Source: Bacteroidales bacterium (GTDB lineage Bacteria; Bacteroidota; Bacteroidia; Bacteroidales; P3). From it: DNA of 64,000 nucleotides. The stretch's first letter is position 1. Every line of letters begins with the position of its first letter. Under the pieces are notes generated by a model that was not told where the DNA came from, did no database searches, and worked only from the letters and a program-made list of their open reading frames with translations. The translations under genes were made by a program, and so were the position numbers. Below, piece by piece: positions 44,080 to 52,394 of this stretch. The stretch is from assembly GCA_017616895.1 (NCBI GenBank), contig JAFZXE010000005.1, positions 62,001-126,000 on the forward strand, given 5' to 3'.

Positions 44080-44937
44080 TTGCGGCTAATAGTCATAACA
44101 GGACCTACGGCATCGGGCAAAACCGCCTTGGCGGTGAAGCTTGCACAGAAGCTCGGCACCGAGATTGTCTCGTGCGACTCTCGTCAGTTCTACAGCGAGC
44201 TCAATATCGGTGTCGCTCGTCCGTCTGAAGAAGAGCTTGCAGCCGCACCGCACCATTTCATCGCCTGCCGAAGTGTCTGCCAACCCTACAATGTCTCACA
44301 ATACGAGGATGAGGCGTTGGCGCTGCTCGACCGACTTTTCAAACAGCACGACACCGTCGTCGCCGTAGGCGGCAGCGGACTCTATATCGACGCCCTGTGC
44401 GAGGGTATGGCCAGGATGCCCGATCCCACTCCCGAATTGCGGGCAAGCCTGAAAAAGTCCATCGCCGAAGAAGGTCTGGATGCCCTCTGTGAGCGGTTGC
44501 GTGAGCTCGACCTCGACTATTACAGCCGTTGCGACCTTCGCAATCCCGTCCGAGTTCAACGAGCCCTCGAGGTGATTATCACCACCGGACGTCCTTATAG
44601 CGAGGTGATTGCCCAGACGATGACTCCGCGCCCGTTTGATATTGAGAAAGTCTCCCTATCTCTGCCTCCCGACGAGCTACGTCAGCGTATCGACACCCGG
44701 GTTGACCGCATGTTCGATGCCGGATTGTTGGAAGAGGCGCGAGGCGTGTTGCAATATCGTAATCTCCAGCCGCTCAACACTGTGGGTTATAAAGAACTTT
44801 TCGCCCACTTCGACGGACATTGCTCCCTCGACGAAGCGCGCCAGAAAATCAAATACAACACCTGGCACTACGCCAAGAAGCAGCTCACCTGGCTCAAACG
44901 CTACAAGGACCTGCGCTGGATAGACAGCGAACTTTAA
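44080..44937 (+). CDS. miaA: tRNA dimethylallyltransferase
   Basis: A 285-residue protein starting at TTG, because LIVITGPTASGKTALAV is the family's N-terminus. The P-loop GPTASGKT and the SCDSRQFY motif (prenyl acceptor site) are present, as are the GGSGLYIDAL and NPVRVQRALEV segments. It adds the isopentenyl group to A37 of tRNAs that read UNN codons; the dimethylallyl donor comes from the DXP pathway whose first enzyme (dxs) lies at 56462-58372. No intrinsic terminator is obvious after the stop. Confidence 0.95.
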   Translation: MRLIVITGPTASGKTALAVKLAQKLGTEIVSCDSRQFYSELNIGVARPSEEELAAAPHHFIACRSVCQPYNVSQYEDEALALLDRLFKQHDTVVAVGGSGLYIDALCEGMARMPDPTPELRASLKKSIAEEGLDALCERLRELDLDYYSRCDLRNPVRVQRALEVIITTGRPYSEVIAQTMTPRPFDIEKVSLSLPPDELRQRIDTRVDRMFDAGLLEEARGVLQYRNLQPLNTVGYKELFAHFDGHCSLDEARQKIKYNTWHYAKKQLTWLKRYKDLRWIDSEL

Positions 44938-45168
44938 AATCAACCACACTCAGGTCACAGGTCACTAAAATCCAACTCCGACCTCTTGCTGCGATAGTCG
45001 GTGGTCAGGCACGACCTTTGAGCGAAGCGATAAAGGATTTTCGCAAAATTTCGCCCTTTTTCGCCCCCTTTCGCAATCAAACCCCTTTTTATGAATTTTC
45101 GTGTCTTTCGATGTTAAAAGTAACGCATTAACGCAATAACGCACTAACACAATAACGCATTATTTCCC

Positions 45169-45187
45169 GCCCTGTCCGGGCACGGAC
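45169..45187 (-). repeat. Hairpin repeat, GTCCG/CGGAC form, free-standing
   Basis: On the minus strand it reads GTCCGTGCCCGGACAGGGC. It is not next to any stop codon of a convincing gene and appears to be a duplicate of the copy at 45291. Confidence 0.8.
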
Positions 45188-45290
45188 TTTTCGTGTTTTT
45201 CGATGTTAAAAGCCCCCTCGCCACGTAAGGAGAGAGGGCCCAGGGAGAGGAAAATCACTAACGCATTAACGCAATAACGCATTATTTCCC

Positions 45291-45309
45291 GCCCTGTCCG
45301 GGCACGGAC
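45291..45309 (-). repeat. Stop-associated hairpin repeat (after aldehyde dehydrogenase)
   Basis: GTCCGTGCCCGGACAGGGC on the minus strand, starting at the base after the TAG of the gene at 45310-46707. Confidence 0.85.
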
Positions 45310-46707
45310 CTACACCAGTTTCTTGACCAATCCGAAGGTTTTATACGGCATATATCTGAACGGCAGGTCGAATAGGGTAGGGGTTTTCACTATTGCGCGG
45401 CGATGGGTGAACGCCTCGAAGCTCAACACACCGTGATAATGCCCCATGCCCGAGTTGCCCACGCCGCCGAACGGCACGTTGGGGTTGGCGATGTGCATGA
45501 TGGTGTCGTTGATGCAGGCGCCGCCCGACGAGGTTCTCCGTATGATGTTCCAACCCTTCTTCGCAGGTCCGAAGTAGTAGAGCGCCAGCGGTTTCTCGCG
45601 GTCGAGTATGTAGTTTACTACCTTCTCTTCGAATGATTTGCTTTCGTCGTCGAAGGTGACAAGCGGGAACACAGGACCGAATATCTCGGTGGTGAGCACG
45701 TCGGCATCGGCTTTCACGTTGTCTATCAGCGTGGGTTCGATGAAGCGTTCGTCGGCTTTCGTGTGTCCGCCATAGACGACGTCGCCCTCGTGCAGATAGC
45801 CCTCCACACGCTCAAACGCCTTTTCGTTAACCATACGCACATAGTGGCGGCTCTCGTGTATGTCGTCGCCGTGCAGCTTCTTCACGCAGGCGGCAAACTC
45901 TTTCACAAAAGCCGCCTTTACATCCTTGTGAATCAGTATGTAGTCGGGTGCGATGCAGGTCTGTCCGGCGTTGAGAGTCTTACCCCAGGCGCAGCGAAGC
46001 GCCGCCAGATGGATGTCGCAACCCTTGTCGATTATGCAAGGACTCTTGCCGCCCAGTTCGAGCACCATCGGCACCAGGTTCTCAGCTGCGGCGGCTGCCA
46101 CGTTTCTGGCCAATGCGGGACTTCCGGTGAAGAATATCATGTCGAACTTCATCGAGAACAGGTGTTTGTTCACCTCGCGGTTGCCCTGTACGACGGCGAT
46201 GTACTGCTCGTCGAAGGCGCTCTTTATCATCTTTTCGATAGCCAAAGAGACATTCGGCACGTATGGCGACGGCTTCAAGACAGCCGTGCAACCCGCAGCT
46301 ATGGCGCCCACCAGAGGGTTCAGAAGCAGCTGCACGGGATAGTTCCAGGGCGACACGATAAGTGCGCTGCCCAGCGGCTCTTTCACCACATAGCTGCTTG
46401 ACCCGAAGATGGTCAGAGGCGAACATTTATGTTCTCTGCGAGCCCATTTCGACGTGTGGCGAATGGCCGAGCGTATCTCCGCTTTCACCAGCGAAAGCTC
46501 GGTCAGGTAGGCCTCCTCGTACGATTTGTGGAGGTCGTTCCAAAGCGCGTCAGCCAGCTCCTTCTCGTACTCGTCGATAGCCTTCAGGAGTTTCCTGAGC
46601 TGCTGTTTGCGGAAAGCCACAGAGCGAGTCGCCTCGCTGCGGAAGTATTTCTTCTGAGCGGCAAGGATTCCATCCATCCGCTCAACGGTTGTGTTTTCTA
46701 GATTCAT
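45310..46707 (-). CDS. Aldehyde dehydrogenase (class 3-like)
   Basis: A 465-residue protein without signal peptide. The catalytic features are SPWNYPVQLLLNPLVGA (cofactor binding), FTGSPALARNVAAAA, MVLELGGKSPCI with the general base Glu, and AGQTCIAPDY with the nucleophile Cys. The short length and the C-terminal FGLVKK segment fit the fatty or aromatic aldehyde (class 3) branch. It oxidises aldehydes with NAD(P). It shares its strand with the SDR gene upstream, about 195 nt away, which is filled with repeat modules. Confidence 0.92.
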   Translation of the reverse strand: MNLENTTVERMDGILAAQKKYFRSEATRSVAFRKQQLRKLLKAIDEYEKELADALWNDLHKSYEEAYLTELSLVKAEIRSAIRHTSKWARREHKCSPLTIFGSSSYVVKEPLGSALIVSPWNYPVQLLLNPLVGAIAAGCTAVLKPSPYVPNVSLAIEKMIKSAFDEQYIAVVQGNREVNKHLFSMKFDMIFFTGSPALARNVAAAAAENLVPMVLELGGKSPCIIDKGCDIHLAALRCAWGKTLNAGQTCIAPDYILIHKDVKAAFVKEFAACVKKLHGDDIHESRHYVRMVNEKAFERVEGYLHEGDVVYGGHTKADERFIEPTLIDNVKADADVLTTEIFGPVFPLVTFDDESKSFEEKVVNYILDREKPLALYYFGPAKKGWNIIRRTSSGGACINDTIMHIANPNVPFGGVGNSGMGHYHGVLSFEAFTHRRAIVKTPTLFDLPFRYMPYKTFGLVKKLV

Positions 46708-46902
46708 TGTTTTGTGAATTGTGAATAGTGATTAGTGAATAGACAATAGTAACTGCTGGCTGTTATCGCCCTGTTGGCAGGCACTTTTAAGCGAAGCGAC
46801 AAAAGATTTTTCGTGTATTTTCGCTTTTTTGCACCTTTCGCAATAAAAAAAACTTTCGTGTATTTTCGTGTTTTTCGATGTTAAAATTAACGCATTAACG
46901 CA
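46708..46902. repeat. Repeat modules between SDR and aldehyde dehydrogenase genes
   Basis: AATAGTGAAT-type, CGTGTTTTTCGATGTTAAAA-type and TAACGCAT-type modules. The hairpin copies of this block lie inside the 3' end of the SDR gene. Confidence 0.7.
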
Positions 46903-47748
46903 TTATTTCTCGCCCTGTCCGGGCACGGACCCCTGTGCGGGCACGCACCTACCCTTGAAGTTGTCCATCACGTCGTATATTCCGAACACGTCGCCGTAGA
47001 ACCAGTCGAATATTTTCTGCGGCAGCAGGCCTTCCATCAGGCGGATGAAGTGGAACGAGAAGGGGATTCCGGCGAAGGTCTTGTTGCGTTCTATGGCGCG
47101 TATAATCTTCGCAGCCGTCTTCTCCGGGTTCAGAATCGGGAACACCTTCGAGCGCACGCCGTCAAACATCCCCGTGTTGATGAAGTAGGGCGCCACCGTT
47201 GTTATCCGCACGTGGCTTTTCATCCTTTGTAGCTCCACCCTCACCGAGTCGCTCCAACCAATCGCACACCATTTGCTCGCCGAGTAGATGCTCATCTTAG
47301 GCATCGACAGCATGCCCGCCGCCGAAGTTATGGTGACCAGCTGTCCGTTGTCGCGTTCCACCATGTCTTTCAGCGCGCAGAGCCCCACATACATCGGAGC
47401 GATAGCGTTGATAGTCATCGTGCGGTCAATCTCGTCTATGGTGTTATTATTAAAGGTGTTGTTCGACGTCACGATGCCCGCGCACTGTATCACGATATCC
47501 ACCTGGCCGAAGTCGGAAACCACCTGACGGTATGTGTCGCCGACCATCTGCGACGAAGACACATCGACCTTGTATGCCTTGATGTTTCCGTAGGATTGGT
47601 GTTCGGACAGGGTGTCGTTGATGTTTTTCTCGCTGATATCCCAGATGGCCACATTTTTAGCGCCTTTCTGCATAGCCATGCGAGCCATTATTCTTCCGAT
47701 ACCCGATGCACCGCCCGTGATAAGGACGTTTTTTTCTTTCAGTTTCAT
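46903..47748 (-). CDS. Short-chain dehydrogenase/reductase with repeat-encoded tail
   Basis: A 281-residue protein. The Rossmann motif TGGASGIG at about 11-18, NAG-type CAGI near 89-92, and YSASK with the catalytic Tyr and Lys near 155-159 mark a classical SDR; the Ser lies in ITSAAGML. The family fold ends near residue 265. The last residues RCVPAQGSVPGQGEK come from two stop-associated hairpin repeats that are read in frame because the TAG normally preceding the element is out of frame here. The substrate is unknown. A good promoter lies upstream at 47843-47871. Confidence 0.9.
   Translation of the reverse strand: MKLKEKNVLITGGASGIGRIMARMAMQKGAKNVAIWDISEKNINDTLSEHQSYGNIKAYKVDVSSSQMVGDTYRQVVSDFGQVDIVIQCAGIVTSNNTFNNNTIDEIDRTMTINAIAPMYVGLCALKDMVERDNGQLVTITSAAGMLSMPKMSIYSASKWCAIGWSDSVRVELQRMKSHVRITTVAPYFINTGMFDGVRSKVFPILNPEKTAAKIIRAIERNKTFAGIPFSFHFIRLMEGLLPQKIFDWFYGDVFGIYDVMDNFKGRCVPAQGSVPGQGEK
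46912..46948 (-). repeat. Hairpin repeats read through as the C-terminus of the SDR
   Basis: Two hairpin copies (46948-46931, GTGCG form; 46930-46912, GTCCG form) are in frame in the SDR gene and encode its last residues. A TAG just before them (out of frame) matches the TAGG that precedes other copies. Confidence 0.85.
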
Positions 47749-47842
47749 TGTAACTTTTGTTGAATAAATAATACATATCTACTTGATCAACAATAGTTCC
47801 AGATAAATCGTGTGTGTCCTGTATAACGGTGTGTTTCGGCTG

Positions 47843-47871
47843 CAAAAGTAGTCATTTTTTCCAACCTGCAA
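47843..47871 (-). promoter_or_regulatory. Promoter for the SDR gene
   Basis: TTG (47871-47869), an 18-nt spacer and TACTTTTG (47850-47843) on the minus strand, about 95 nt before the ATG. Confidence 0.6.
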
Positions 47872-47916
47872 CACCTCCCGTCCACAAGTTTTCCACACCC
47901 CGCCCTTAAGAAAACC

Positions 47917-47947
47917 GAAAAAGCCACCCCATTCAGGATGGCTTTTC
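47917..47947 (-). terminator. Intrinsic terminator for the second DUF6266 gene
   Basis: GAAAAAGCCA-x-CC and GG-x-TGGCTTTTC form a stem with an ATTCA-type loop. It lies about 150 nt after the stop of the gene at 48098-48742 and could act in both directions. Confidence 0.8.
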
Positions 47948-48097
47948 TTGTGCGCACGGGATGTTGGTTTTGGTTGTCCACTGTCCACTGACCACTGACC
48001 ACTGGTCACTTAAAACTTACAGCTTACAGCTTAAAACTACCCACTACCCACTGACCACTGACCACCGGCTGCTAATCGCCCTGTCCGGGCACGGACC
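47948..48097. repeat. Repeat modules downstream of the second DUF6266 gene
   Basis: CCACTGACCACT-type units (47975-48009 and 48045-48066) flank a TTAAAACTTACAGC-type stretch, followed by the hairpin. This is the usual module order read on the minus strand. Confidence 0.75.
48078..48096 (-). repeat. Stop-associated hairpin repeat (after second DUF6266 gene)
   Basis: GTCCGTGCCCGGACAGGGC on the minus strand, beginning one base after the TAG of the gene at 48098. Confidence 0.85.
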
Positions 48098-48742
48098 CTA
48101 CGCCGTATAGAACCCCAGCAGTTTCGTGCCCGAGCATCCCTTCTCGTCGCCGTTCCAGAAGGCATACACATACATCGTGTCGCCCGCCCACGAAGCGTCG
48201 TAGTTCATCGAAGCCGTCTCCTCGGCGCGAGTCGCCACGTCCTGGAAGTCGATGGACTCCTGCTTGGTCATGTTGTACAGCGCCACACACAGCTTGTCCG
48301 TAGCCTCCGCGTCGCCCACGCCCGAGTTGTCGCTCCACGACACCGTGCACGACTGCGTAGCCGGAGCCACCGAAGCCGCTATCGAGTGAGCCGGAGTCAG
48401 CGACCCCTTCGACATCTCCACCTTCGTCGGGTCGATGCTGAACCCGTCGTGCAGGTTGCCCGTCAAAGCGTTCTCGTACAGCTGCTTCGAGAACAGCGCG
48501 CGAGGACCGCGGCCGTTGCCGACAAACATCTTGTACCCCAGGCGGTAAAGGTATCCCAGAGCCGCCACACCCTTCGACACAGCGGTAAACTTCGCGCGAA
48601 CCGTCTGTTGAGCCTCCGTGTTGGGGTTGGCCACCGACTCGGCGCGCGAGCGCCAAGTGTCCTGACCATACTGGTGTGAGCCGACCAAGCCGCCGACCTG
48701 GCCGCGCCAATGGATTTTCATTGCAGATTTAGTTGTTCCCAT
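48098..48742 (-). CDS. DUF6266 family protein (second copy)
   Basis: A 214-residue protein from the ATG at 48742. An in-frame extension to 48904 exists but is made of intergenic repeats and lacks family features. MGTTKSAMKIHWRGQVGGLVG, then RSRAESVANPNTEAQQTVRAKF, and the end MYVYAFWNGDEKGCSGT follow the DUF6266 order seen in the gene at 1275-2027. Unknown function. It has its own promoter and terminator. One Cys pair near the end (CSG) differs from copy 1. Confidence 0.8.
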   Translation of the reverse strand: MGTTKSAMKIHWRGQVGGLVGSHQYGQDTWRSRAESVANPNTEAQQTVRAKFTAVSKGVAALGYLYRLGYKMFVGNGRGPRALFSKQLYENALTGNLHDGFSIDPTKVEMSKGSLTPAHSIAASVAPATQSCTVSWSDNSGVGDAEATDKLCVALYNMTKQESIDFQDVATRAEETASMNYDASWAGDTMYVYAFWNGDEKGCSGTKLLGFYTA

Positions 48743-48901
48743 AGTTGATTGGTTTTTGTTGGTTAATGAATTGGTTTGATTTTTTTTGTGACCAGTGACC
48801 TGTGATCTGTGACCAGAGTTGAGGTCACTGGTGTTGGTTAATGAATTGGTTTTTTGTTGGTTTTGCCTGGCCGGGCAGATTCTTGCGCTTGAATCATGAT
48901 G

Positions 48902-48909
48902 CAAAGGTA
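48902..48909 (-). promoter_or_regulatory. Promoter -7 box TACCTTTG for the second DUF6266 gene
   Basis: TACCTTTG on the minus strand, about 160 nt before the chosen ATG; the leader between them is repeat-rich. Confidence 0.5.
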
Positions 48910-49131
48910 CAACCTCGACATTGCGGTCTACGAATAAATCACCAAAAAAAATTTCATAAAATCATAAGCATTTGATAATCAACACATCTTCACATCTTAA
49001 CCTATCAACCTATCAACAATCCCTGGCCGCAGACCCCACCTCCTAACCACCTCCTAACCAACGCCGTACCAACGCCCAATATGTGGTAGTCAACTATATC
49101 AGTACAAAGTCAAGAAGAGACGTGAGCGTTA

Positions 49132-49290
49132 CACCGTTACAGTGTTACAGTTCAAAATAAGGCTATCCGATTTGTTAAAATTATACTTATATCTATATAT
49201 TTATATGTATAAATATATAGATATAAAATTTTCTTTTGAGTTTGGCGGAATCAAAAAATCTAACTGTAACACTGTAACACTGTAACGGTG
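49132..49290. repeat. Nested inverted repeat (GTTACAGTGTTACAG arms, AT palindrome core)
   Basis: Outer arms: CACCGTTACAGTGTTACAG at 49132-49150, and its complement with one more unit at 49262-49290. Inside lies an 18-bp perfect palindrome (49188-49225) made of TATA-type sequence with a 2-nt centre. A 27-nt copy of the outer arm occurs inside the DUF3987 gene at 54118-54144. Confidence 0.85.
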
Positions 49291-49413
49291 GGGTTGATTT
49301 CAATTTTTTCGTACCCTATTCAATGTTGCAAGCATAATATATCGCAAACTCCTGATTTTGCGACTGGTGAAATCTTGTTGATAAGTCCTCCCAAGGAAAC
49401 GCCAGCAAATGTG

Positions 49414-49421
49414 TACCTTTG
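49414..49421 (+). promoter_or_regulatory. Promoter -7 box TACCTTTG ahead of the DUF1016 gene
   Basis: TACCTTTG, about 145 nt before the ATG at 49566. A -33 box is not clear. Confidence 0.45.
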
Positions 49422-49565
49422 CAAAATGTAAACAAACATAATTTTCATCCATAAAAGACCAAAACTTATGGCTACAATTCAGATGTTGAAGCAATGAGCG
49501 ACATCGTCAACAGCTGGGTGTGCCTCGACTAAAATGAATCTTCTTTTTTTTAATAATAGTGACTG

Positions 49566-50603
49566 ATGGCCAAAGAAATAGCAACAAAAGACAACTCAAA
49601 CCTTCTGCAACCATTGATTGAGAACATATCAATGGCCATCGACAATGCTCGCAGGAAGGTGGCCTCGCATATCAACGCCACGATGACCCAGGCCTATTGG
49701 CAGATTGGGAAATATATTGTGGAATATGAACAAGGAGGGCAGGCGAAGGTGGCTTACGGCACTTCAACGTTGACCGAGCTTTCGCACCAACTCACTGCAC
49801 GTTTCGGACGCGGTTTTAGTCGTCCAAACCTTGTGAATATGAGGAAGTTCTACTTGTTGTATCCAAATTGTCAGTCACTGACTGACAATTTAAGTTGGAC
49901 TCATATATGTGTTTTGATGCAAGCCGATAATGACCTGGAACGCAGTTTCTATGAAAAGGAGTGTATCGCCCAGAAATGGGATGTACGAACCTTGAGACGG
50001 CAGATGAGCTCAGCCTTGTATCTCCGTTTGGCGGCCAGCAAAGACAAGGAGGGTGTGCTCGCATTGGCCAAAGAAGGCATCACCGTTCAGAAAGCGGAGG
50101 ATGTGGTTCGTGACAGCTACACTTTAGAATTTCTCGGAATACCGGAAGACTATCGCTACTCGGAAACTCTGTTGGAACAGCGTATTATTGATAACCTGCA
50201 GATGTTCCTGCTCGAGATGGGCAAGGGATTCACCTTCGTCAAACGGCAATATCCCATTCCCGTCAACAATCGTCACTATCATTGCGATCTGGTGTTCTAT
50301 CACCGCATTTTGCGCTGTTTTGTGTTGATTGACTTGAAGCGAGATGGTGTGCAGCACGAGGACATCGGCCAAATGAATATGTATCTCGGCTATTTTGCCA
50401 AAGAAGAGAACCAACCCGATGACAATCCCCCTATTGGTATCATCCTATCGCACTACAAGGATGACCTGTTGGTGGAATATGCAACCTACGGCTTGAACAC
50501 AAACCTTTTTGTGTCGAAATACGAACTATATCTGCCCGATGCCGAGCGTTTGAGGCAGATTGTGGGACGCATTGTGAATGAAGAAGAGTCAAAAACTGAA
50601 TAG
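49566..50603 (+). CDS. DUF1016 / YhcG-type PDDEXK nuclease
   Basis: A 345-residue protein. The N-terminal helical domain (about 20-150) has the family's WQIGKYIVEYEQGG and the FGRGFSRPNLVNMRKFY segment. The C-terminal PDDEXK fold has Asp241 in HYHCDLVFY and D256-x-K258 in VLIDLKR, the active-site acids and lysine, then GQMNMYLGYF. Length is normal and nothing is missing. Such proteins are linked to mobile and defence gene sets; the true role is unknown. It lies 27 nt upstream of an HNH nuclease gene, so the two may be one unit. Confidence 0.9.
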   Translation: MAKEIATKDNSNLLQPLIENISMAIDNARRKVASHINATMTQAYWQIGKYIVEYEQGGQAKVAYGTSTLTELSHQLTARFGRGFSRPNLVNMRKFYLLYPNCQSLTDNLSWTHICVLMQADNDLERSFYEKECIAQKWDVRTLRRQMSSALYLRLAASKDKEGVLALAKEGITVQKAEDVVRDSYTLEFLGIPEDYRYSETLLEQRIIDNLQMFLLEMGKGFTFVKRQYPIPVNNRHYHCDLVFYHRILRCFVLIDLKRDGVQHEDIGQMNMYLGYFAKEENQPDDNPPIGIILSHYKDDLLVEYATYGLNTNLFVSKYELYLPDAERLRQIVGRIVNEEESKTE

Positions 50604-50630
50604 CGCAACAAGCAAAAATCCCATAAAAAT

Positions 50631-51395
50631 ATGCCTGGCAACTGGACAAGGGAAGAAACTATCGTCGCTTTGAATGTGTATTGTAAAATACCGTTCAAGA
50701 ATAGTAGTGCAAGGCATCCTCTTATTAAAGAGTACGCTAAAATTATTGGTCGTTCACCTGCTGCATTGAATCTTAAAATCGGCAATCTTGGCAGTTTCGA
50801 TCCAGCGTTAAGATCAAAAGGCATTGTGGGCCTGGGTCATACCAGTGGAATGGATGAAATGGTATGGAATGAGTTTTTCGAAAATCCAGAGAAGTTGGCT
50901 TATGAGAGCGAAAAAATCATTGCAGAAATGAAAAACCAAACTATAGAGGAATCAACCGAGGTTGATCTTAAAGATCTCCCCGAAGGCGTTGACCGAATAG
51001 CCATTACAAGACAACGTGTCAATCAGCGTTTCTTTCATGATGTGGTGTTATGTTCATATGAAAATCGCTGCTGTGTCACAGGCATATGCAATCCAATACT
51101 TCTGGAAGCTTGTCATATTTCATCATGGTGTGACGATATAAGGAATCGGACCAACCCCAAGAATGGTCTTTGTTTAAATCCTCTTTTCCATCGGGCCTTC
51201 GACCGATTCCTTTTCGCCGTGACTCCCGACTACATTATTGATATTTCGGAAAAGATGATTGATCAAACCGAAAACGACGAATTTCGTAACTACCTAATTT
51301 CTGTCAGCGGCAAGAGTATCATTATGCCAGAAAAATTCACTCCTGACAAAAATCTTTTAGAGATTCATTATGAAAATTATCGAAAACAACAATAA
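50631..51395 (+). CDS. HNH endonuclease
   Basis: A 254-residue protein. The first 100 residues contain a helical region (WTREETIVALNVYCKIPF, then IIGRSPAALNLKIGNL) typical of predicted restriction HNH proteins. The HNH site is at about 150-190: CVTGI, LEACHISSW with His162, NRTNPKNGLCLNPLFHRAFD with His187. The likely activity is DNA cleavage. It ends 26 nt inside the next small gene, which might encode its partner or immunity factor. Confidence 0.9.
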   Translation: MPGNWTREETIVALNVYCKIPFKNSSARHPLIKEYAKIIGRSPAALNLKIGNLGSFDPALRSKGIVGLGHTSGMDEMVWNEFFENPEKLAYESEKIIAEMKNQTIEESTEVDLKDLPEGVDRIAITRQRVNQRFFHDVVLCSYENRCCVTGICNPILLEACHISSWCDDIRNRTNPKNGLCLNPLFHRAFDRFLFAVTPDYIIDISEKMIDQTENDEFRNYLISVSGKSIIMPEKFTPDKNLLEIHYENYRKQQ

Positions 51396-51642
51396 GGCAT
51401 TTAGTAATATTTGGGAGTTTGTGGAAGAGTATCTACCAAACTACAGTTCCCGTGATGATGTTTTTCAGGAGGATATTCTTTTCAGATATTTAGATGAGGA
51501 CTATGTGTGTGATGATGATTTACAATGGATTCACAACGAATTTGGTGGAGATAAGAAACTTGTGAAAGAGGAGCTTGTGAAAATTGATGCCGCTTTTTTA
51601 AAAGAATCAATAAAGGCGTATTACGATAGGAATTTCTCATAG
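51370..51642 (+). CDS. Small acidic protein, possible partner of the HNH nuclease
   Basis: A 90-residue protein, rich in Asp and Glu, overlapping the HNH gene by 26 nt. No family recognised. Small acidic proteins overlapping nuclease genes can be immunity or inhibitor proteins, but no motif shows this here. Confidence 0.6.
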   Translation: MKIIENNNKAFSNIWEFVEEYLPNYSSRDDVFQEDILFRYLDEDYVCDDDLQWIHNEFGGDKKLVKEELVKIDAAFLKESIKAYYDRNFS

Positions 51643-51870
51643 AGTACTGTTATTAGAGATATATGTTGTTATGAGAGTAATCTAGTTCCCCTTGTCGCTC
51701 AGGATATTTGATTTTTGTTCATAACTTCCGCAAAACCTTCCCCACTTTCTTCGTAATTTTGTAGCGGACATAAACGGGTTGCATTTGACACATGTTGCTG
51801 GTTGGCAACATGATATTTTTTCTCTCTTTTCAAACCACATTTTTAACCTTTTCAAACACACAACTTTACT
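51643..51870. other. Intergenic region before the coiled-coil gene
   Basis: 228 nt without a recognisable gene. The AT-rich right part is a leader for the gene at 51871. Confidence 0.4.
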
Positions 51871-52392
51871 ATGAATACGACTTATAATCACATCGGCGAA
51901 ATGGCGCAGGATTGGCGTCGGGAACTGGAACACAGAAAAGATGACCTCATCGATCAGGTGGCTTACCTGGACGAGAAAATAGAACTGATAGAAAACGTGG
52001 GGATGATGGTTGAAGAAAACCGAAAACTGCATACGGAATTGGACGAAACACGCGGTCAGCTCGACGAGGAGAAACGAAAGAACGCCGAACTGGAGATGAA
52101 ACTGGCTGAGATGAGCAAGCTGTCGGCAGGCGTGGCCAAAAAGACGTCGCAGGACGACTTTGAAAAGGCTTTGCGCATATTCCTGAACATCTCCAAACGT
52201 AAGACGGTGACCAAACGCGAGGCAGCCAAAACGGTTATCACCGAGATGCTCACCAGCGCCAAGCTCGACATCCCCGACGACATACGGGATATGCTCGACC
52301 ACCTCGACGACGACCAGTCGGAGCCCAAGGTGGTGAACGTACAGGGGAACTACAACGACATACACGACAACGGAACCGTTAATCAGAAATAA
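51871..52392 (+). CDS. Coiled-coil protein with C-terminal DIHDN motif
   Basis: A 173-residue protein. Residues 10-85 are a long coiled coil (ENRKLHTELDETRGQL and similar heptads), 90-145 a helical domain, and the last 20 residues are VVNVQGNYNDIHDNGTVNQ. The next gene product begins with almost the same peptide. No signal or membrane segment. It is two bases from the next gene, so the two are co-translated. Confidence 0.75.
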   Translation: MNTTYNHIGEMAQDWRRELEHRKDDLIDQVAYLDEKIELIENVGMMVEENRKLHTELDETRGQLDEEKRKNAELEMKLAEMSKLSAGVAKKTSQDDFEKALRIFLNISKRKTVTKREAAKTVITEMLTSAKLDIPDDIRDMLDHLDDDQSEPKVVNVQGNYNDIHDNGTVNQK

Positions 52393-52394
52393 CT

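Larger units (their letters stand above)
44938..45309. other. Convergent intergenic region with two duplicated repeat blocks
   Basis: CGTGTTTTTCGATGTTAAAA-type pieces, TAACGCAA-type tracts and the GTCCG/CGGAC hairpin occur twice here (hairpins at 45169-45187 and 45291-45309). Between them is a GC-rich piece around GGAGAGAGGGCCC (about 45219-45250). No gene. Confidence 0.75.
48910..49565. other. Divergent intergenic region with nested palindrome
   Basis: It holds the nested inverted repeat (49132-49290), a TACCTTTG box at 49414-49421 facing right, and two short reading frames around 49468-49533 that end after a few codons (AMSDIVNSWVCLD in one). They look like remnants of a lost gene. Nothing else is recognised. 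Confidence 0.5.

Noticed and set aside
48743-48904. N-terminal extension of the second DUF6266 protein
   Set aside because: The added 54 residues are translated from intergenic repeat sequence and no DUF6266 feature lies in them.
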